Shown: one piece after another, positions 1 to 8,984 of the stretch | How positions within the stretch are numbered: position 1 is the stretch's first letter | Layout: each line of letters opens with the position of its first letter | Origin: Planctomyces sp. SH-PL14 | GTDB taxonomy: Bacteria; Planctomycetota; Planctomycetia; Planctomycetales; Planctomycetaceae | Assembly: GCF_001610835.1 (NCBI RefSeq) | Contig: NZ_CP011270.1 | Location: 372,001 to 436,000 of the forward strand | Direction of reading: 5' to 3' | DNA: 64,000 nucleotides | The notes under the pieces: model-generated | Databases searched by the model: none | The model's input: the letters and a program-made list of their open reading frames with translations, nothing else | Told to the model about the DNA's origin: nothing | Made by a program: the position numbers and the translations under genes

Positions 1-294
1 GTCATCACGCCGTTAATCGCCTTCATCGTCTCCCTCGCTGGCGGAAAGGGAGGCAAGGCCGAGTTCGCCGCCTTTGAGATCCCCTACACGACGATCAAGA
101 TCGGCAACTTCCTGAACTCGCTCCTCAGCTTTCTCGCCATCGCCGTGGTCGTGTACTTCGCGGTCGTCCTCCCCATGAACCGCCTCCTGAATTACTTCAA
201 ATCGCCCGAGGTCGAGAAGGAGGTCCCGCTTACCAAGGACCAGCAGCTCCTCATCGAGATCCGGGATGCCCTCAAGGCCCGCCCCATCGCCTGA
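1..294 (+). CDS. mscL: Large-conductance mechanosensitive channel MscL (C-terminal part)
   Basis: The open frame from base 1 ends at a TGA at 292-294; the N-terminus lies outside the window. The 97 visible residues hold a periplasmic-loop-like stretch (GGKGGKAEFAAFEIPYTTIK), a hydrophobic helix matching TM2 (LLSFLAIAVVVYFAVVLPMN) and a charged cytoplasmic tail ending in an LLIEIRDALK-type helix. This layout is diagnostic of MscL, a homopentameric inner-membrane channel that releases solutes on hypo-osmotic shock. The channel gene shares direction with the sulfatase 42 bases downstream, but nothing suggests a shared role. Only the first third of the protein is missing. Confidence 0.85.
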   Translation, partial: VITPLIAFIVSLAGGKGGKAEFAAFEIPYTTIKIGNFLNSLLSFLAIAVVVYFAVVLPMNRLLNYFKSPEVEKEVPLTKDQQLLIEIRDALKARPIA

Positions 295-336
295 GCCCCT
301 CTCCCCTTCCCAGACTCTTCGCGCCCGGAGTGTTTC

Positions 337-1647
337 ATGAGCCGTCCCTCGCTGACTGTCTGGTCTCTCCTGACCATGGTGCTATGTCTCGCCGCGACGA
401 GCGCGTGGGCGGCCGAGAAGCCGAACGTCGTCCTCATCATCTCAGACGACCACGCCTGGACCGACTACGGGTTCATGGGGCATCCCCACATCCAGACGCC
501 GAACATCGACCGGCTGGCAGCGGAAAGCCTCTGCTTCCGGCGGGGGTATGTCCCGTCGAGCCTCTGCTGCCCGAGCCTGGCGTCGATCATCACCGGAATG
601 TACCCCCACCAGCACAAGGTGACCTCCAACGACCCCCCGATTCCCGCGGGGATGACAAACCGGGACTTTCAGAAGTCCGACGCCTTCCGCGAAGGGCGAG
701 AAACGATGAACGTCCACATGGATGCGGTCCCGACGCTGCCGAAGCTCGTCCGCGACGCGGGCTACCACTCCCTCCAGACCGGCAAGTGGTGGCAGGGGAA
801 CTTTCGACGAGGCGGCTTCACGGAGGGCATGACGACGGGCCAGCGCCACGGCGATGCGGGGCTCGACATCGGCCGCAAGACGATGCAGCCGATCGACGAC
901 TTCATCCGTGGCTGTGCGGCCGAGAAGACTCCGTTTCTCGTGTGGTACGCCCCCATGATGCCGCACGATCCGCACACGCCGCCGGAACGCCTCCTGGAGA
1001 AGTACCGGGACAAGACGCCCTCGATCCATGTCGCCCGCTACTGGGCCATGGTGGAGTGGTTCGACGAGACCTGCGGAGCCTTGATGGGAATCCTGCGGGA
1101 CCGCGGTGTGGAGGAGAACACGATCGTCATTTATGTCGCCGACAACGGGTGGATCCAGAACCCGGACAAGCCCGGCTTCCTCCCCTCGAAGCGCTCCCCT
1201 TACGACTCCGGGCTGCGAACGCCGATCCTCTTCCGGTGGCCGGGAAAGATCACGCCGGCGGTGATCGACCAGCCCGTGCAGTCAATCGACATCGCGCCGA
1301 CCGTCTGTGCGGCACTCGGCCTCCCGAAACCGGCCACGATGTCGGGAGTCGACCTCCGGGACGAACGGGCGGTCCGCGAACGAAAGACGGTTCAGGGAGC
1401 CTGCTTCACCCACAATGCCGTCGACCTGAACAACCCAGCCCGAAACGTCATGGAGCGATGGATCATCGCCGATGGATGGAAGCTCATTGTACCGACTCCA
1501 CTCTCGGACGTTTCGCACGCTCAACTTTTTCACATCGCCGACGATCCGGCCGAGCAGCGCGAGCTGGCGACGGCCCAGCCGGACCGCATCAAAGAGATGA
1601 CCGCCCTCCTGGATGCCTGGTGGAAACCGGTCCCCGTTCAGGAATAA
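337..1647 (+). CDS. Secreted sulfatase, type I (formylglycine-type) family
   Basis: 436 residues, started at ATG 337 with GGAG six bases upstream. A signal peptide (residues 1-25, cleavage near AWA-AE) is followed by the alkaline-phosphatase-like sulfatase fold. Metal ligands are visible as S-D37-D38-H near the N-terminus and D-N in VADNGW (about 269-270). The active-site box reads L-C77-C-P-S-L81, so Cys77 is the residue expected to become formylglycine, but the usual Arg of CxPxR is Leu. Type I sulfatases hydrolyse sulfate esters of polysaccharides or small molecules; the substrate is not predictable here. No anaerobic or FGE-type maturase is nearby. Confidence 0.92.
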   Translation: MSRPSLTVWSLLTMVLCLAATSAWAAEKPNVVLIISDDHAWTDYGFMGHPHIQTPNIDRLAAESLCFRRGYVPSSLCCPSLASIITGMYPHQHKVTSNDPPIPAGMTNRDFQKSDAFREGRETMNVHMDAVPTLPKLVRDAGYHSLQTGKWWQGNFRRGGFTEGMTTGQRHGDAGLDIGRKTMQPIDDFIRGCAAEKTPFLVWYAPMMPHDPHTPPERLLEKYRDKTPSIHVARYWAMVEWFDETCGALMGILRDRGVEENTIVIYVADNGWIQNPDKPGFLPSKRSPYDSGLRTPILFRWPGKITPAVIDQPVQSIDIAPTVCAALGLPKPATMSGVDLRDERAVRERKTVQGACFTHNAVDLNNPARNVMERWIIADGWKLIVPTPLSDVSHAQLFHIADDPAEQRELATAQPDRIKEMTALLDAWWKPVPVQE

Positions 1648-2082
1648 CCCTGCTGACGGGGCCGGCACTTTCTGCGCACTCCGTGGTCACTTGCCTCGGC
1701 ACAGAGAAGATGTCCGAAGAATTTCCAGATGTTCGGTTTTCCGAACATCCCCAAAATGAGGCAGGATCGTGGGGCCGGGCCTTGAAATTCCATGGGCCAA
1801 GACTCCCCACCGCCCCATGAACGATGACGACTTCGCAGGAATCGGCCTTTCGCTCGGAGGCGGGCGGATCCCGCGTTGCCCAGGTGGCACGGGAACTGCT
1901 TTGAACGAGAACGCCTTCGGTTTTGCTGGCGCTCACTGGTGAAGCACGGGGTCTGTGACGGGTCCAGATTCGTGTCTCCCTATGCGCGCCGCTGACATTT
2001 GCTTTGGCCAATCTCCTCTGTCGACGGCGCTCCGCGCCACATCCGCCTGCTTCGGGACGCGGCTGAAAGTCGGAGGGGGCTC
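1648..2082 (+). other. Intergenic gap with a perfect 9-bp palindrome
   Basis: No convincing gene lies between the sulfatase and the next start. At 1728-1749 there is a perfect inverted repeat, GATGTTCGG-TTTT-CCGAACATC, about 80 bases past the sulfatase stop. It may be a terminator without a clear U-run or a protein-binding palindrome. Just before the next gene, GGAGGG at 2072-2077 serves as its ribosome-binding site. Confidence 0.5.
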
Positions 2083-4257
2083 ATGAGCCATCGAACCGAC
2101 GATTCCACCGCCCAAGCTTCCGACAGCATCTGGTCCGCCGTTGACGAGACTGCGAGTGACGGTCCGCCCTGCGGGACGTGCCAGCAGTCCTGCACCATTC
2201 GCCATGAGATGGACGGGGGGGGAAGCACGCTCGGCGACAGTCTGGCACAGCTTCGTGCGTCGGACTCCGGCATTCTCCTTTCCTACACCTCCGCCGTCGG
2301 TCATCGCTCGAAACCCTCGCGTCTGACGACACCGCAGATCCGCAATGGGCGCGGCGAGCTGGAGGGGACCGACTGGCCTAAGGCGCTGCATCTGTTTGTC
2401 GAGCGGATGAAGGGGATCCAGGCGGCGCACGGGCCCGACTCGATTGCGGTCCTGGCCCTCGGCTCTCTCTCGCTGGAGGAAACGGCCTTCCTGGGGGGAC
2501 TCGTCCGCAGCGGCCTGCGGACCTCGTCCCTCGCCGGTTTCCCGGCCGCCGCCTCCGTGGCCGCCGTCGCCCGAGAGGAGGCGTTCGGCTTCGACGCGCC
2601 CTCCGCCTGCTACCGCGACCTCGAGCTGGCGGACACGATCGTCCTCGTCAACACGAACTTGAGCCAGGCGCATCCCGATCTCTGGGAGCGGGTCCAGCGC
2701 AATCCGAATCATCCGACGATCGTCGTCGTCGACTCGCGGCGGACTGAGACCTCCGCCCAGGCGGACCTGCATCTGCCGATCCATCCGCACAGCGAGGCGA
2801 TCCTCCTCCACAGCATCGGGCGGGAGCTGGTCGAGCGGGACTGGATCAACGCGGACTACGTGACGCAGCATACGTCCGGCTTCTCAGCCCTGGCGGCGCA
2901 CATCGAGCAGTTCACGATCGACGTCGCCTGCCGCGAGACGCGGTTGAGCGCCGGGCTGATCGAGCACCTGGTGGAGCTGATCCACCGCGGCAACCGGGTG
3001 ATGTTCGTCTGGTCGAGCGGGAGCGACGCCGCCGGGAACCGGGAGATCGCCCGGGCGGTGACGAACCTGGCGCTCATGACCGGCCAGATCGGACGTCCGG
3101 GGACCGGGGTGCTCACCTGCGACGAACCCTGCTCCGCGGGCGCCGAACGCCTTTTCTCGAACCGTCACTCCCTCTGGGGTGGCCGCAGCTTTTCCGACTC
3201 GCTCGAACGGCTCCAGGCGGCCAGCATCTCGGGCATCCCGGCCAAGCTGCTGCCGGAGACGGGCGCGAGCTCGTACGAACAGGTCGTCGAGGGACTTCAG
3301 GACGGATCGATCCGCGGGCTGTGGATCGTGGGGAGCGGCAGCGGCGACGTCTCATCGTCGCACCCCGAGATGGCGGCGCTCCTGGGGACCGTGGAGTTCC
3401 TGGCGGTCCAGGAGACGCGGGAGAACGCCCTGGGGGTTTCGCAGGCTCATGTCGTCTTTCCGTCTGCCGAATGGGCGGAGAAGAAGGGGACGGTCATTAC
3501 GCCGGAGCGGCGGCTCAAGTTTCTCACTCCGTCGGAGCATCCTCCGGGGGACGCGCTGACCGACTTCGTGATCTTTCGCCTCCTGGCGGACGCGTGGGGC
3601 TGTGGCCGCACGCTGCGGAAGTGGAACTCTCCCGCCGGAGTGTTCGAGCTCCTGAAGAAGCTGTCGGCGCACCGGCCGTGCGATTTCTCCGGGATCGTCG
3701 ATCACGACATGCTCGTGACGTTCCTGGGGATCCAGTGGCCCTTCACGGGTTCGGAGGGGAGCGACGGGGGAGAGGCGGCCTCGGGGGACCGTCGGCTGTT
3801 CGAGGGGGGACGTTACTTTCATCCGGACCAGAAGGCGCGGTTCACCTTCGATTCCCCGCATCAGCGGAAGGATCGTGAGCATCACCTGTTGCAGTTCGAC
3901 GTCAAGCCATCGACCGACGTCGCGGCGGAGGGGCTTGGCGATGAGCCTCGCGGTTTGCGTGAGCCGCCTCCGGAATGGGCGGCGGCCCGGATCGTGCTGC
4001 TGCTGAACCCGGTCGACGCGGATTTCTGGTCGTTGACGGAGCGGGAACTGATCCGCCTGGAGATGGGGCCGTTTCTCCTGCAGGGGGTGATCCGTCTTTC
4101 GGACGCGATTCCTTCCGGGCAGATCGGTATTCCGAGCACTGCTCCATTTCGCCGGTTGTGGCAGAGTGCGATTTCGCAGCCTCTTGAGGCGCAGGTCCGC
4201 GGGTTGACTTGCCACATCCTTTCGGGCGGCCTGTCGATTCAGGATCCGGCGGCGTAG
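2083..4257 (+). CDS. Molybdopterin oxidoreductase-like protein with degenerate cofactor sites
   Basis: 724 residues from ATG 2083, preceded by GGAGGG. Alignment by eye follows assimilatory nitrate reductase/formate dehydrogenase catalytic subunits: an N-terminal C-x2-C-x3-C (PCGTCQQSC), a segment like PSRLTTPQIRNGRGEL, then HGPDSIAVLALGSLSLEE, and the AFGFDAPSACYRDLELAD stretch that follows the Mo-ligand region. Two key features are missing. The fourth Fe-S cysteine expected some 30 residues after CQQSC is absent, and the residue aligned with the Mo-coordinating Cys (RLCMSS in NasA-type enzymes) falls in an Ala/Pro-rich run. The C-terminal MopB-binding-domain region is also weak. It stands alone, with no electron-transfer partner. 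It may be a structural or regulatory relative rather than an active oxidoreductase. Family membership is fairly sure, activity is not. Confidence 0.72.
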   Translation: MSHRTDDSTAQASDSIWSAVDETASDGPPCGTCQQSCTIRHEMDGGGSTLGDSLAQLRASDSGILLSYTSAVGHRSKPSRLTTPQIRNGRGELEGTDWPKALHLFVERMKGIQAAHGPDSIAVLALGSLSLEETAFLGGLVRSGLRTSSLAGFPAAASVAAVAREEAFGFDAPSACYRDLELADTIVLVNTNLSQAHPDLWERVQRNPNHPTIVVVDSRRTETSAQADLHLPIHPHSEAILLHSIGRELVERDWINADYVTQHTSGFSALAAHIEQFTIDVACRETRLSAGLIEHLVELIHRGNRVMFVWSSGSDAAGNREIARAVTNLALMTGQIGRPGTGVLTCDEPCSAGAERLFSNRHSLWGGRSFSDSLERLQAASISGIPAKLLPETGASSYEQVVEGLQDGSIRGLWIVGSGSGDVSSSHPEMAALLGTVEFLAVQETRENALGVSQAHVVFPSAEWAEKKGTVITPERRLKFLTPSEHPPGDALTDFVIFRLLADAWGCGRTLRKWNSPAGVFELLKKLSAHRPCDFSGIVDHDMLVTFLGIQWPFTGSEGSDGGEAASGDRRLFEGGRYFHPDQKARFTFDSPHQRKDREHHLLQFDVKPSTDVAAEGLGDEPRGLREPPPEWAAARIVLLLNPVDADFWSLTERELIRLEMGPFLLQGVIRLSDAIPSGQIGIPSTAPFRRLWQSAISQPLEAQVRGLTCHILSGGLSIQDPAA

Positions 4258-4385
4258 TGGCCGAGGGGATTCGCTGCTTGAAGGGTGCGTGATTCAAGCG
4301 ACTGGCCAATCGCCGCTTCGACGAGTGCTTGAAACTCGCGCCCGGGCGGACAGATTCCCGATGCGCAACGGCCGTCATTCACCAA

Positions 4386-4712
4386 CCGGGTCCAGGGGCA
4401 CCTTGGTCAGGGGGTGCAGGGGGCAGAATGCCCCTTGCCCGCCGGAGGCCTGGCCGTCGAGAGACGTCTGAAGGAGATCGTGTCCAAACGCGGACACCAT
4501 GCCGTATGCCGCCCTCACCGACCCGCGGGGATTGCAAAGCCAGCGGTGTGGTTGGAGGGAGTCCTCAACGCTGGCACGACAAAGGGGACATCCGTTGTGC
4601 CCCACGGTTCAGCGAAGAAGTGCCTCCGGCGGCAAGGGGGTGAGACCCCCTTGACCCCAGCTGCCGTCGCACGTTGGGCTTGAGCAAGCGGAGCCGTGCC
4701 GGCAAGGACGCG
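4386..4712 (+). repeat. Dispersed intergenic element, copy A (forward)
   Basis: About 327 bp filling the gap between two convergent genes. It opens with GGGTCCAGGGG, contains CCTTGCCCGCCGGAGGCC, and carries the inverted form GCCTCCGGCGGCAAGG near its far end, then CCCCCTTGACCCCAG and the closing GTGCCGGCAAGGACGCG. Matching copies are at 5529-5854, 14631-14723, 18541-18852, 20810-21150, 24600-24809 and 28996-29308. Open frames inside are not conserved between copies and are treated as noncoding. Confidence 0.88.
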
Positions 4713-4757
4713 ATTCAACTCATCCTCGCCGCTTCACCGACCACGGGAGCGAGATCG

Positions 4758-5438
4758 CTACACGGGGGCCGCTTCGAGCTTTCCCCCACGGAGACGATGG
4801 TGCTGCGGGAAACGGTCGGCCAGTTCCCGGCTGTGGGTCACGCAGACCAGGATCGCCTGTTCTTCGCGGGCGACCTCCAGAAGCAGCGTTCCGACCGCCG
4901 CGGCCGTCTCCTGGTCGAGGCTTCCGGTCGGCTCATCCGCCAGCAGGAGCTGAGGCTTGTTGAGCAGCGCCCGACAGACCGCGACGCGCTGCCGTTCGCC
5001 GCCTGAGATCTGAGCCGGCCGATGCTCGACCCGGGCGCCCAGTCCGACTCGTTCGAGGAGGGTCCGGGCGCGCTTCTCTTCTTCGGGGCCGACGCCGCGG
5101 CCCCCTTCGCCCAACGCCGGCAGCAGAACGTTTTCAAGGACCGTGCACTGCGGCAACAGATGGTGGTCCTGGAACACAAAGCCGATGTGCCGATTCCGGA
5201 ACGCCGCCTGTTGGGCGGGGTTCAGCGCGAGCGGCTCCTGGTCGGCGATGCGGACGGTTCCGGACGTCGGAGTGTCGAGGAGACCGATGATGTAGAGGAG
5301 GGTGCTCTTGCCAGAGCCGGACGGACCGGTGATCGCCAGGGCTTCGCCGGACGCGAGGGAGAGGTCGACCCCGGTCAGGATCGAGAGTGTTCCGGCAGCG
5401 GTCGGGAAGGACTTGGTGAGATTCGAGACCTGCAGCAC
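4758..5438 (-). CDS. ABC transporter ATP-binding protein, LolD/MacB type
   Basis: 226 residues from GTG at 5438-5436, with GAGGAG just upstream; the frame stays open further back but only into repeat copy B. All nucleotide-binding motifs are intact: Walker A GPSGSGKST (38-46), Q-loop FQDHHLLP (Q90), signature ISGGERQR (144-151), Walker B LLLADEP (D168-E169) and a VTHS switch histidine. The spacing and the LADEPTGSLD sequence fit the LolD/MacB/FtsE group, which powers lipoprotein release or mechanotransmission through a separate FtsX-type permease. No permease lies next to it, so the partner must be elsewhere. The gene sits between two copies of the dispersed element. Confidence 0.9.
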   Translation of the reverse strand: MLQVSNLTKSFPTAAGTLSILTGVDLSLASGEALAITGPSGSGKSTLLYIIGLLDTPTSGTVRIADQEPLALNPAQQAAFRNRHIGFVFQDHHLLPQCTVLENVLLPALGEGGRGVGPEEEKRARTLLERVGLGARVEHRPAQISGGERQRVAVCRALLNKPQLLLADEPTGSLDQETAAAVGTLLLEVAREEQAILVCVTHSRELADRFPQHHRLRGGKLEAAPV

Positions 5439-5528
5439 GGATGCTCCTCGCCATGGGACGGTCGATCGGTCCGTGGCAGGATAGCGGAGGGGAGGAACGC
5501 GAATCGAGGTTCGCGATGCTGTTTGAAA

Positions 5529-5854
5529 GGCGCCCTTGCCAGCACGACTCCCGTAGCTCAAACCCATCGTGCCACGGCCGCTGGGGTCAAGGGGGCCACG
5601 CCCCCTTGCCGCCGGAGGCACTTCCATGAGGAACCGTGGCAAACGACGGATGTCCCCTTTGCGGAACCAGCGTTGAGGACTCACCACTCGCTCCGCAAGC
5701 CCCGCGGGCTGGTGGGGGGGCATACGGCATGCTGTCCGCGTTTGGACACGCACTCCTTCCGACAGTGTCCGATGAGAGGGCCTCCGGCGGGCAAAGGGCC
5801 CAAAAAACAACACAGGCCCCTCTGCACTCCCCACCAGGGTGCCCCTGGACCCGG
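5529..5854 (-). repeat. Dispersed intergenic element, copy B (reverse)
   Basis: Same family as 4386-4712 in the opposite orientation, ending 14 bases short of the DUF1501 stop. It contains a perfect 9-bp hairpin, CAAGGGGGC-CAC-GCCCCCTTG, and next to it CCGCCGGAGGC. In the distal part an A-rich insertion (AAAAAACAACAC) interrupts the hairpin seen in other copies. Confidence 0.88.
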
Positions 5855-5867
5855 TGATCGAATAGTC

Positions 5868-7256
5868 CTAAACCGCCGCGCCCGTGAAGAGCGACTCGAT
5901 GACCGACCCATTGTTGAGACGCACCACCCGACCCAACCGGTCCCGCACCTCCGCATCCCCCGGTACACCAAGCAGGTGATAGACCGTCGCCCCCACATCA
6001 TCCGGCGAGAACGCACGCGTCACCGGATACGCCCCGGAATCATCCGACTTCCCAATCACCTGCCCCGGCTGGACCCCCGCTCCCGCGAAGAGACCAAAGA
6101 AACACGGCCCCCAGTGATCCCGCCCCTTCTGGTCGTTGATCTTCGGCGTCCGCCCGAACTCCCCCAGCATCATCACGAGCGTATCCCGCAACAGCCCCCG
6201 CTCCTCCATATCGTCCAGCAGCGCCGCCACCCCCTGGTCGAGCGGCGGAAGCAGACGCCCCTTCAGCGTCTCGAAGATCGCCGCATGACTGTCCCAGTTC
6301 TGAACCGGGCCGATGTTCGCCTGCACCACCGGAACCCCCGCCTCGATCAACCGCCTTGAAAGCAGGAGCGACTGCCCCGTCATGTTGCGACCATAACGAT
6401 CACGAACCGCATCCGGCTCGCGGTCCATCAGGAACGCCTCCGCCAGCCTGTTCGACGTCAGCATCTGGAACGCCAGCCGCTGCTCGTTGTCGACCCGCAC
6501 GGCGTTACCCAGCTGCTCAATCCGCGACTGCGCCCGGTTCACTTCCGCCAGAAGCGTCTGCCGGCTCCCCAGCCGCGGCAGGTCGATCCCGGCCGCCAGC
6601 GTCAGGGCGTCGACCCGGAAATCCTTCTTGTTGGGGTCTCCCGTGATCTGCCACGGATCGTACTTGGGGCCGAGGAACCCGGCATGCTGACCCGGCCAGG
6701 TGAGCGGTCCCCCCTGCAGGAACGTCGGCAGGTTGACCCCCGTCGGCAGGCCATCGGTCCGACGATTCGTAAAAGCGAGCCCGGCAGCGTAGCTCGGCCA
6801 GTCGTCCCGTGAGGCGACCTTGTCGAAGAAGCCCCCCGGCTGCCTGGTGCCGGTCAGGACGTGGTGCGTCGACATCAGGTGGTTGTTGTCGCCGTGCGAG
6901 AGCGAACGGACGACGGCGTACTTGTGCGCCCGCGCCGCCAGGTGCGGCAGATGCTCGCAGATGGAGTAGCCGGGGATCGTGGTCGCGATCGGCTGGAACT
7001 CCCCCCGGATCTCCGCGGGGGCCTCCGGCTTCATGTCGAAGGTGTCGTGATGGCTGGCGGCCCCCGTCAGGAAGACGATCAGGACCGACTTGGGGGACCG
7101 AACCGCCGCGGCATCGCTCGCGCGGGCCCGCGCGCCGAGAACCTGGGACAAGCCGATCCCCAGGAGCCCGGAGTATCCGGTCTGGAGCACTTCCCGACGG
7201 GTCAATCCGATGGAATGACGGTGAAAAAGAGATGAGCGCGGGGGGAGGGGGGACAT
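5868..7256 (-). CDS. DUF1501 family protein, Tat-exported
   Basis: 462 residues, started at ATG 7256-7254 so that the twin-arginine signal falls at the N-terminus: HSIGLTRREVLQTGYSGLLG, then a hydrophobic stretch and an A-rich cleavage region. The mature part has VLIVFLTGAASHHDTFDMKP, DNNHLMSTHHVLTG and FGRTPKIND, the hallmarks of DUF1501, a sulfatase/alkaline-phosphatase-fold family strongly expanded in Planctomycetota. DUF1501 genes usually pair with a DUF1549/DUF1553 cytochrome-like gene; here none is adjacent. The role is unknown but periplasmic. A TTG/ATG farther upstream would bury the Tat signal and was rejected. Confidence 0.9.
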   Translation of the reverse strand: MSPLPPRSSLFHRHSIGLTRREVLQTGYSGLLGIGLSQVLGARARASDAAAVRSPKSVLIVFLTGAASHHDTFDMKPEAPAEIRGEFQPIATTIPGYSICEHLPHLAARAHKYAVVRSLSHGDNNHLMSTHHVLTGTRQPGGFFDKVASRDDWPSYAAGLAFTNRRTDGLPTGVNLPTFLQGGPLTWPGQHAGFLGPKYDPWQITGDPNKKDFRVDALTLAAGIDLPRLGSRQTLLAEVNRAQSRIEQLGNAVRVDNEQRLAFQMLTSNRLAEAFLMDREPDAVRDRYGRNMTGQSLLLSRRLIEAGVPVVQANIGPVQNWDSHAAIFETLKGRLLPPLDQGVAALLDDMEERGLLRDTLVMMLGEFGRTPKINDQKGRDHWGPCFFGLFAGAGVQPGQVIGKSDDSGAYPVTRAFSPDDVGATVYHLLGVPGDAEVRDRLGRVVRLNNGSVIESLFTGAAV

Positions 7257-7587
7257 TCGGGCGGGGGCCTTCGTGGAGCGCGGGGCCGGCGGATTCAGGT
7301 GGGAGGGCCGTCGAAGCGGCTTCCCATAATCTATCGTTGATCGGTAAGTCGCACCATGAATTCCCGGAGTCTCCTTCGCCCTGCGTGATGTCCCGCCGGA
7401 TCTCTTGAGGGGAGGCCGGACGGCACAGTCGGGCACGGGGCGGCCCGTGCGGAGTTTGACGGTTGCGCCGATTAGCAAAAATTTCTCGGTGGAAAGCGCC
7501 CTGCTGCAATTTGCCTGGGCGATTCCAGCTTCCCATTGGAGGTTAGCCTTCGAAGAGAGGCTTCTCACCTTTGCCCCCGTGACGGCC
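7257..7587. other. Divergent intergenic gap
   Basis: Separates the DUF1501 gene (minus) and the pilin gene (plus). An AT-rich patch near 7325-7345 and TTGACG near 7455 with an AAATTT 17 bases on are possible promoter elements but too weak to call. No conserved frame is seen. Confidence 0.35.
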
Positions 7588-7776
7588 ATGCGACACATCC
7601 ACTTGTTCATGAAGAGCGAGGAAGGCACCACTTCAGTGGAATATGCCGTCCTCATCGCGCTGATTCTCCTGACCACCATGGTTGGCATCCGGCAGTTGAC
7701 GAACGGAGCCAGCGGCATGTGGGCCAACAACAACGTGCAGCTCGAGGCGGTCGGGTTCAACTCGCCGGCTCCGTAG
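7588..7776 (+). CDS. Flp/Fap-type pilin subunit
   Basis: 62 residues from ATG 7588. The sequence has a short basic head, the prepilin-like E-G-T-T-S-V-E-Y motif (EEGTTSVEYAVLIALILL) with Glu five residues after the Gly, and one long hydrophobic helix, as in Flp pilins of Tad systems. Mature Flp pilins assemble into thin adhesive fibrils after cleavage by a TadV-type peptidase. No tad assembly genes are in the window, so this is an orphan subunit served from elsewhere. GTG 7579 and ATG 7609 are alternative starts; no clear Shine-Dalgarno decides between them. Confidence 0.8.
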   Translation: MRHIHLFMKSEEGTTSVEYAVLIALILLTTMVGIRQLTNGASGMWANNNVQLEAVGFNSPAP

Positions 7777-8135
7777 CCTGAGACCAGGATCCAGCGGCTT
7801 GGTGCGTTCGGCCACGTCGGTGAGGGCGTCGGTCCGTTTGAGGCGGTTGCGTGATTGCGGGGCGGCCATCGACACGCGGCCAGAAGCTTTCGAAACGGGC
7901 AGGATCGGCAGGTCCCGCGATCGCAGGTCCGGGGCAAACCTCCGGGAGCGGGTCCCCAGGGCATTCGATCTTCCGGCAGCGCGGAAATATCGCTATCAGG
8001 TCTTGCTGCAGACACGATCGGGCTCCGTCTCGCGGGCTCGATGCGACTCCACAGGAGGCGCGCCCGCCGCGGCGACGCGAAATGAGCGTCGTTGTCCGCT
8101 CGCGCTGAAAGTTGTCTCTCCGCAGGTCACCGGTA
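7777..8135. other. Intergenic gap, nothing recognised
   Basis: No conserved frame, repeat copy or clear hairpin is seen. Frames in this stretch are short and overlap each other with shadow-like Arg/Gly-rich composition. Confidence 0.35.
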
Positions 8136-8480
8136 GTGAATCGTCCGCACGAAATTGGCTTCGATGAGACCGGCTTCTGGGTGAAGCACCGGCGGATCGT
8201 CTACGGAAGGTTCGACTACCAGTGGACCCCGGAGCTCGACGGCGTCGAGCTGCTCTTCCAGGGGCGGAAGTTTGGAGAGATCTGCGGGCCCGAAGAGATC
8301 CAGGCGGACCTGAAAGAGTTCGGCCTGCCGCGGCGCGTGTGCGAGGTGGCGACGATCGTCCTCGGTACGATGCTCGAAAGCCTGCTGCAGGGGCTGCCCG
8401 AAGAAGCCCGCCACGATCGGGTCTGGACCCGCCTGCGGATGTCCGGCTGCGAGCAGTTCTGTCCCGACGCGCGTCGCTGA
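8136..8480 (+). CDS. Hypothetical protein
   Basis: 114 residues if started at GTG 8136, with GCAGG upstream; a TTG at 8112 would add eight residues. The sequence (HEIGFDETGFWVKHRRIVYGRF then ELLFQGRKFGEICGPEEIQADLKEFG) is acidic-basic mixed with no signal peptide or membrane helix, and codon use looks like real coding DNA. I do not recognise a family. It is followed at once by a strong hairpin, which suggests a monocistronic unit. Confidence 0.6.
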   Translation: MNRPHEIGFDETGFWVKHRRIVYGRFDYQWTPELDGVELLFQGRKFGEICGPEEIQADLKEFGLPRRVCEVATIVLGTMLESLLQGLPEEARHDRVWTRLRMSGCEQFCPDARR

Positions 8481-8520
8481 ACGAAGATCAGGATCGCGAA
8501 CCCGCCTTCCAGAAACGCGT

Positions 8521-8551
8521 CGACCCTGGCCACTTGATGTGGCCAGGGTCG
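8521..8551 (+). terminator. Perfect 13-bp hairpin, probable terminator
   Basis: CGACCCTGGCCAC, a 5-base TTGAT loop, then GTGGCCAGGGTCG, starting 40 bases after the 8480 stop. The stem is perfect; no U-tract follows in the plus direction, so factor-dependent or structural termination is as likely as intrinsic. Confidence 0.55.
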
Positions 8552-8984
8552 ATTCGCGTCGAAAGAAAAAGCGAGTGAGGATGGCTGGGGGCGTGGGCGC
8601 TCGCCCGGCGAAGCCCCACAAGGACTTCCCCGGCCACACCCCCAGTCATGCAACACTCGCCAAGGGTCGTTTGTTCGGTAAGTAACCATTTAGCAACGAG
8701 TGTGCCGCTCGGGCCAAAGTGACAAAAACATGCTCGGCACGTGCGTTTTTCCTCGCGAAAATCTTTCGGCCCCGTATGCCAGCCTCAGCGGCTGCCCACC
8801 AAGTAGGCAAGAGAGACTCTCGATTCAACAGCCTTGCGTCCCCGGCAGCGGATCGTCCCTCTATTGGGCGTGACACCCCTGCCGCGCCCGGCACGCCGCT
8901 CGTCCTCTTCACCCTCGTTCCCAATCGTGTCGGCGGTCGCTACGTTCTTTGCGGTTCTCGAATCGGAGGCGTAAGAGGCGCAGC
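8552..8984. other. Intergenic gap upstream of the sigma factor gene
   Basis: No gene is supported. The region from about 8640 to 8760 is less GC-rich than its surroundings and is the likely promoter region for the sigma/kinase pair, but no -35/-10 pair stands out. AGAGG at 8974-8978 is the ribosome-binding site for the next start. Confidence 0.35.

Noticed and set aside
330-1820. 496-codon ORF overlapping the sulfatase in another frame
   Set aside because: Pro/Arg/Gly-rich shadow without start context; the sulfatase frame is certain.
4414-4683. ORFs inside the dispersed elements (also within 5441-5857, 18561-18901, 20867-21247, 28991-29215)
   Set aside because: They change length and frame from copy to copy and share sequence only because the DNA element is repeated; hairpin DNA explains them better.
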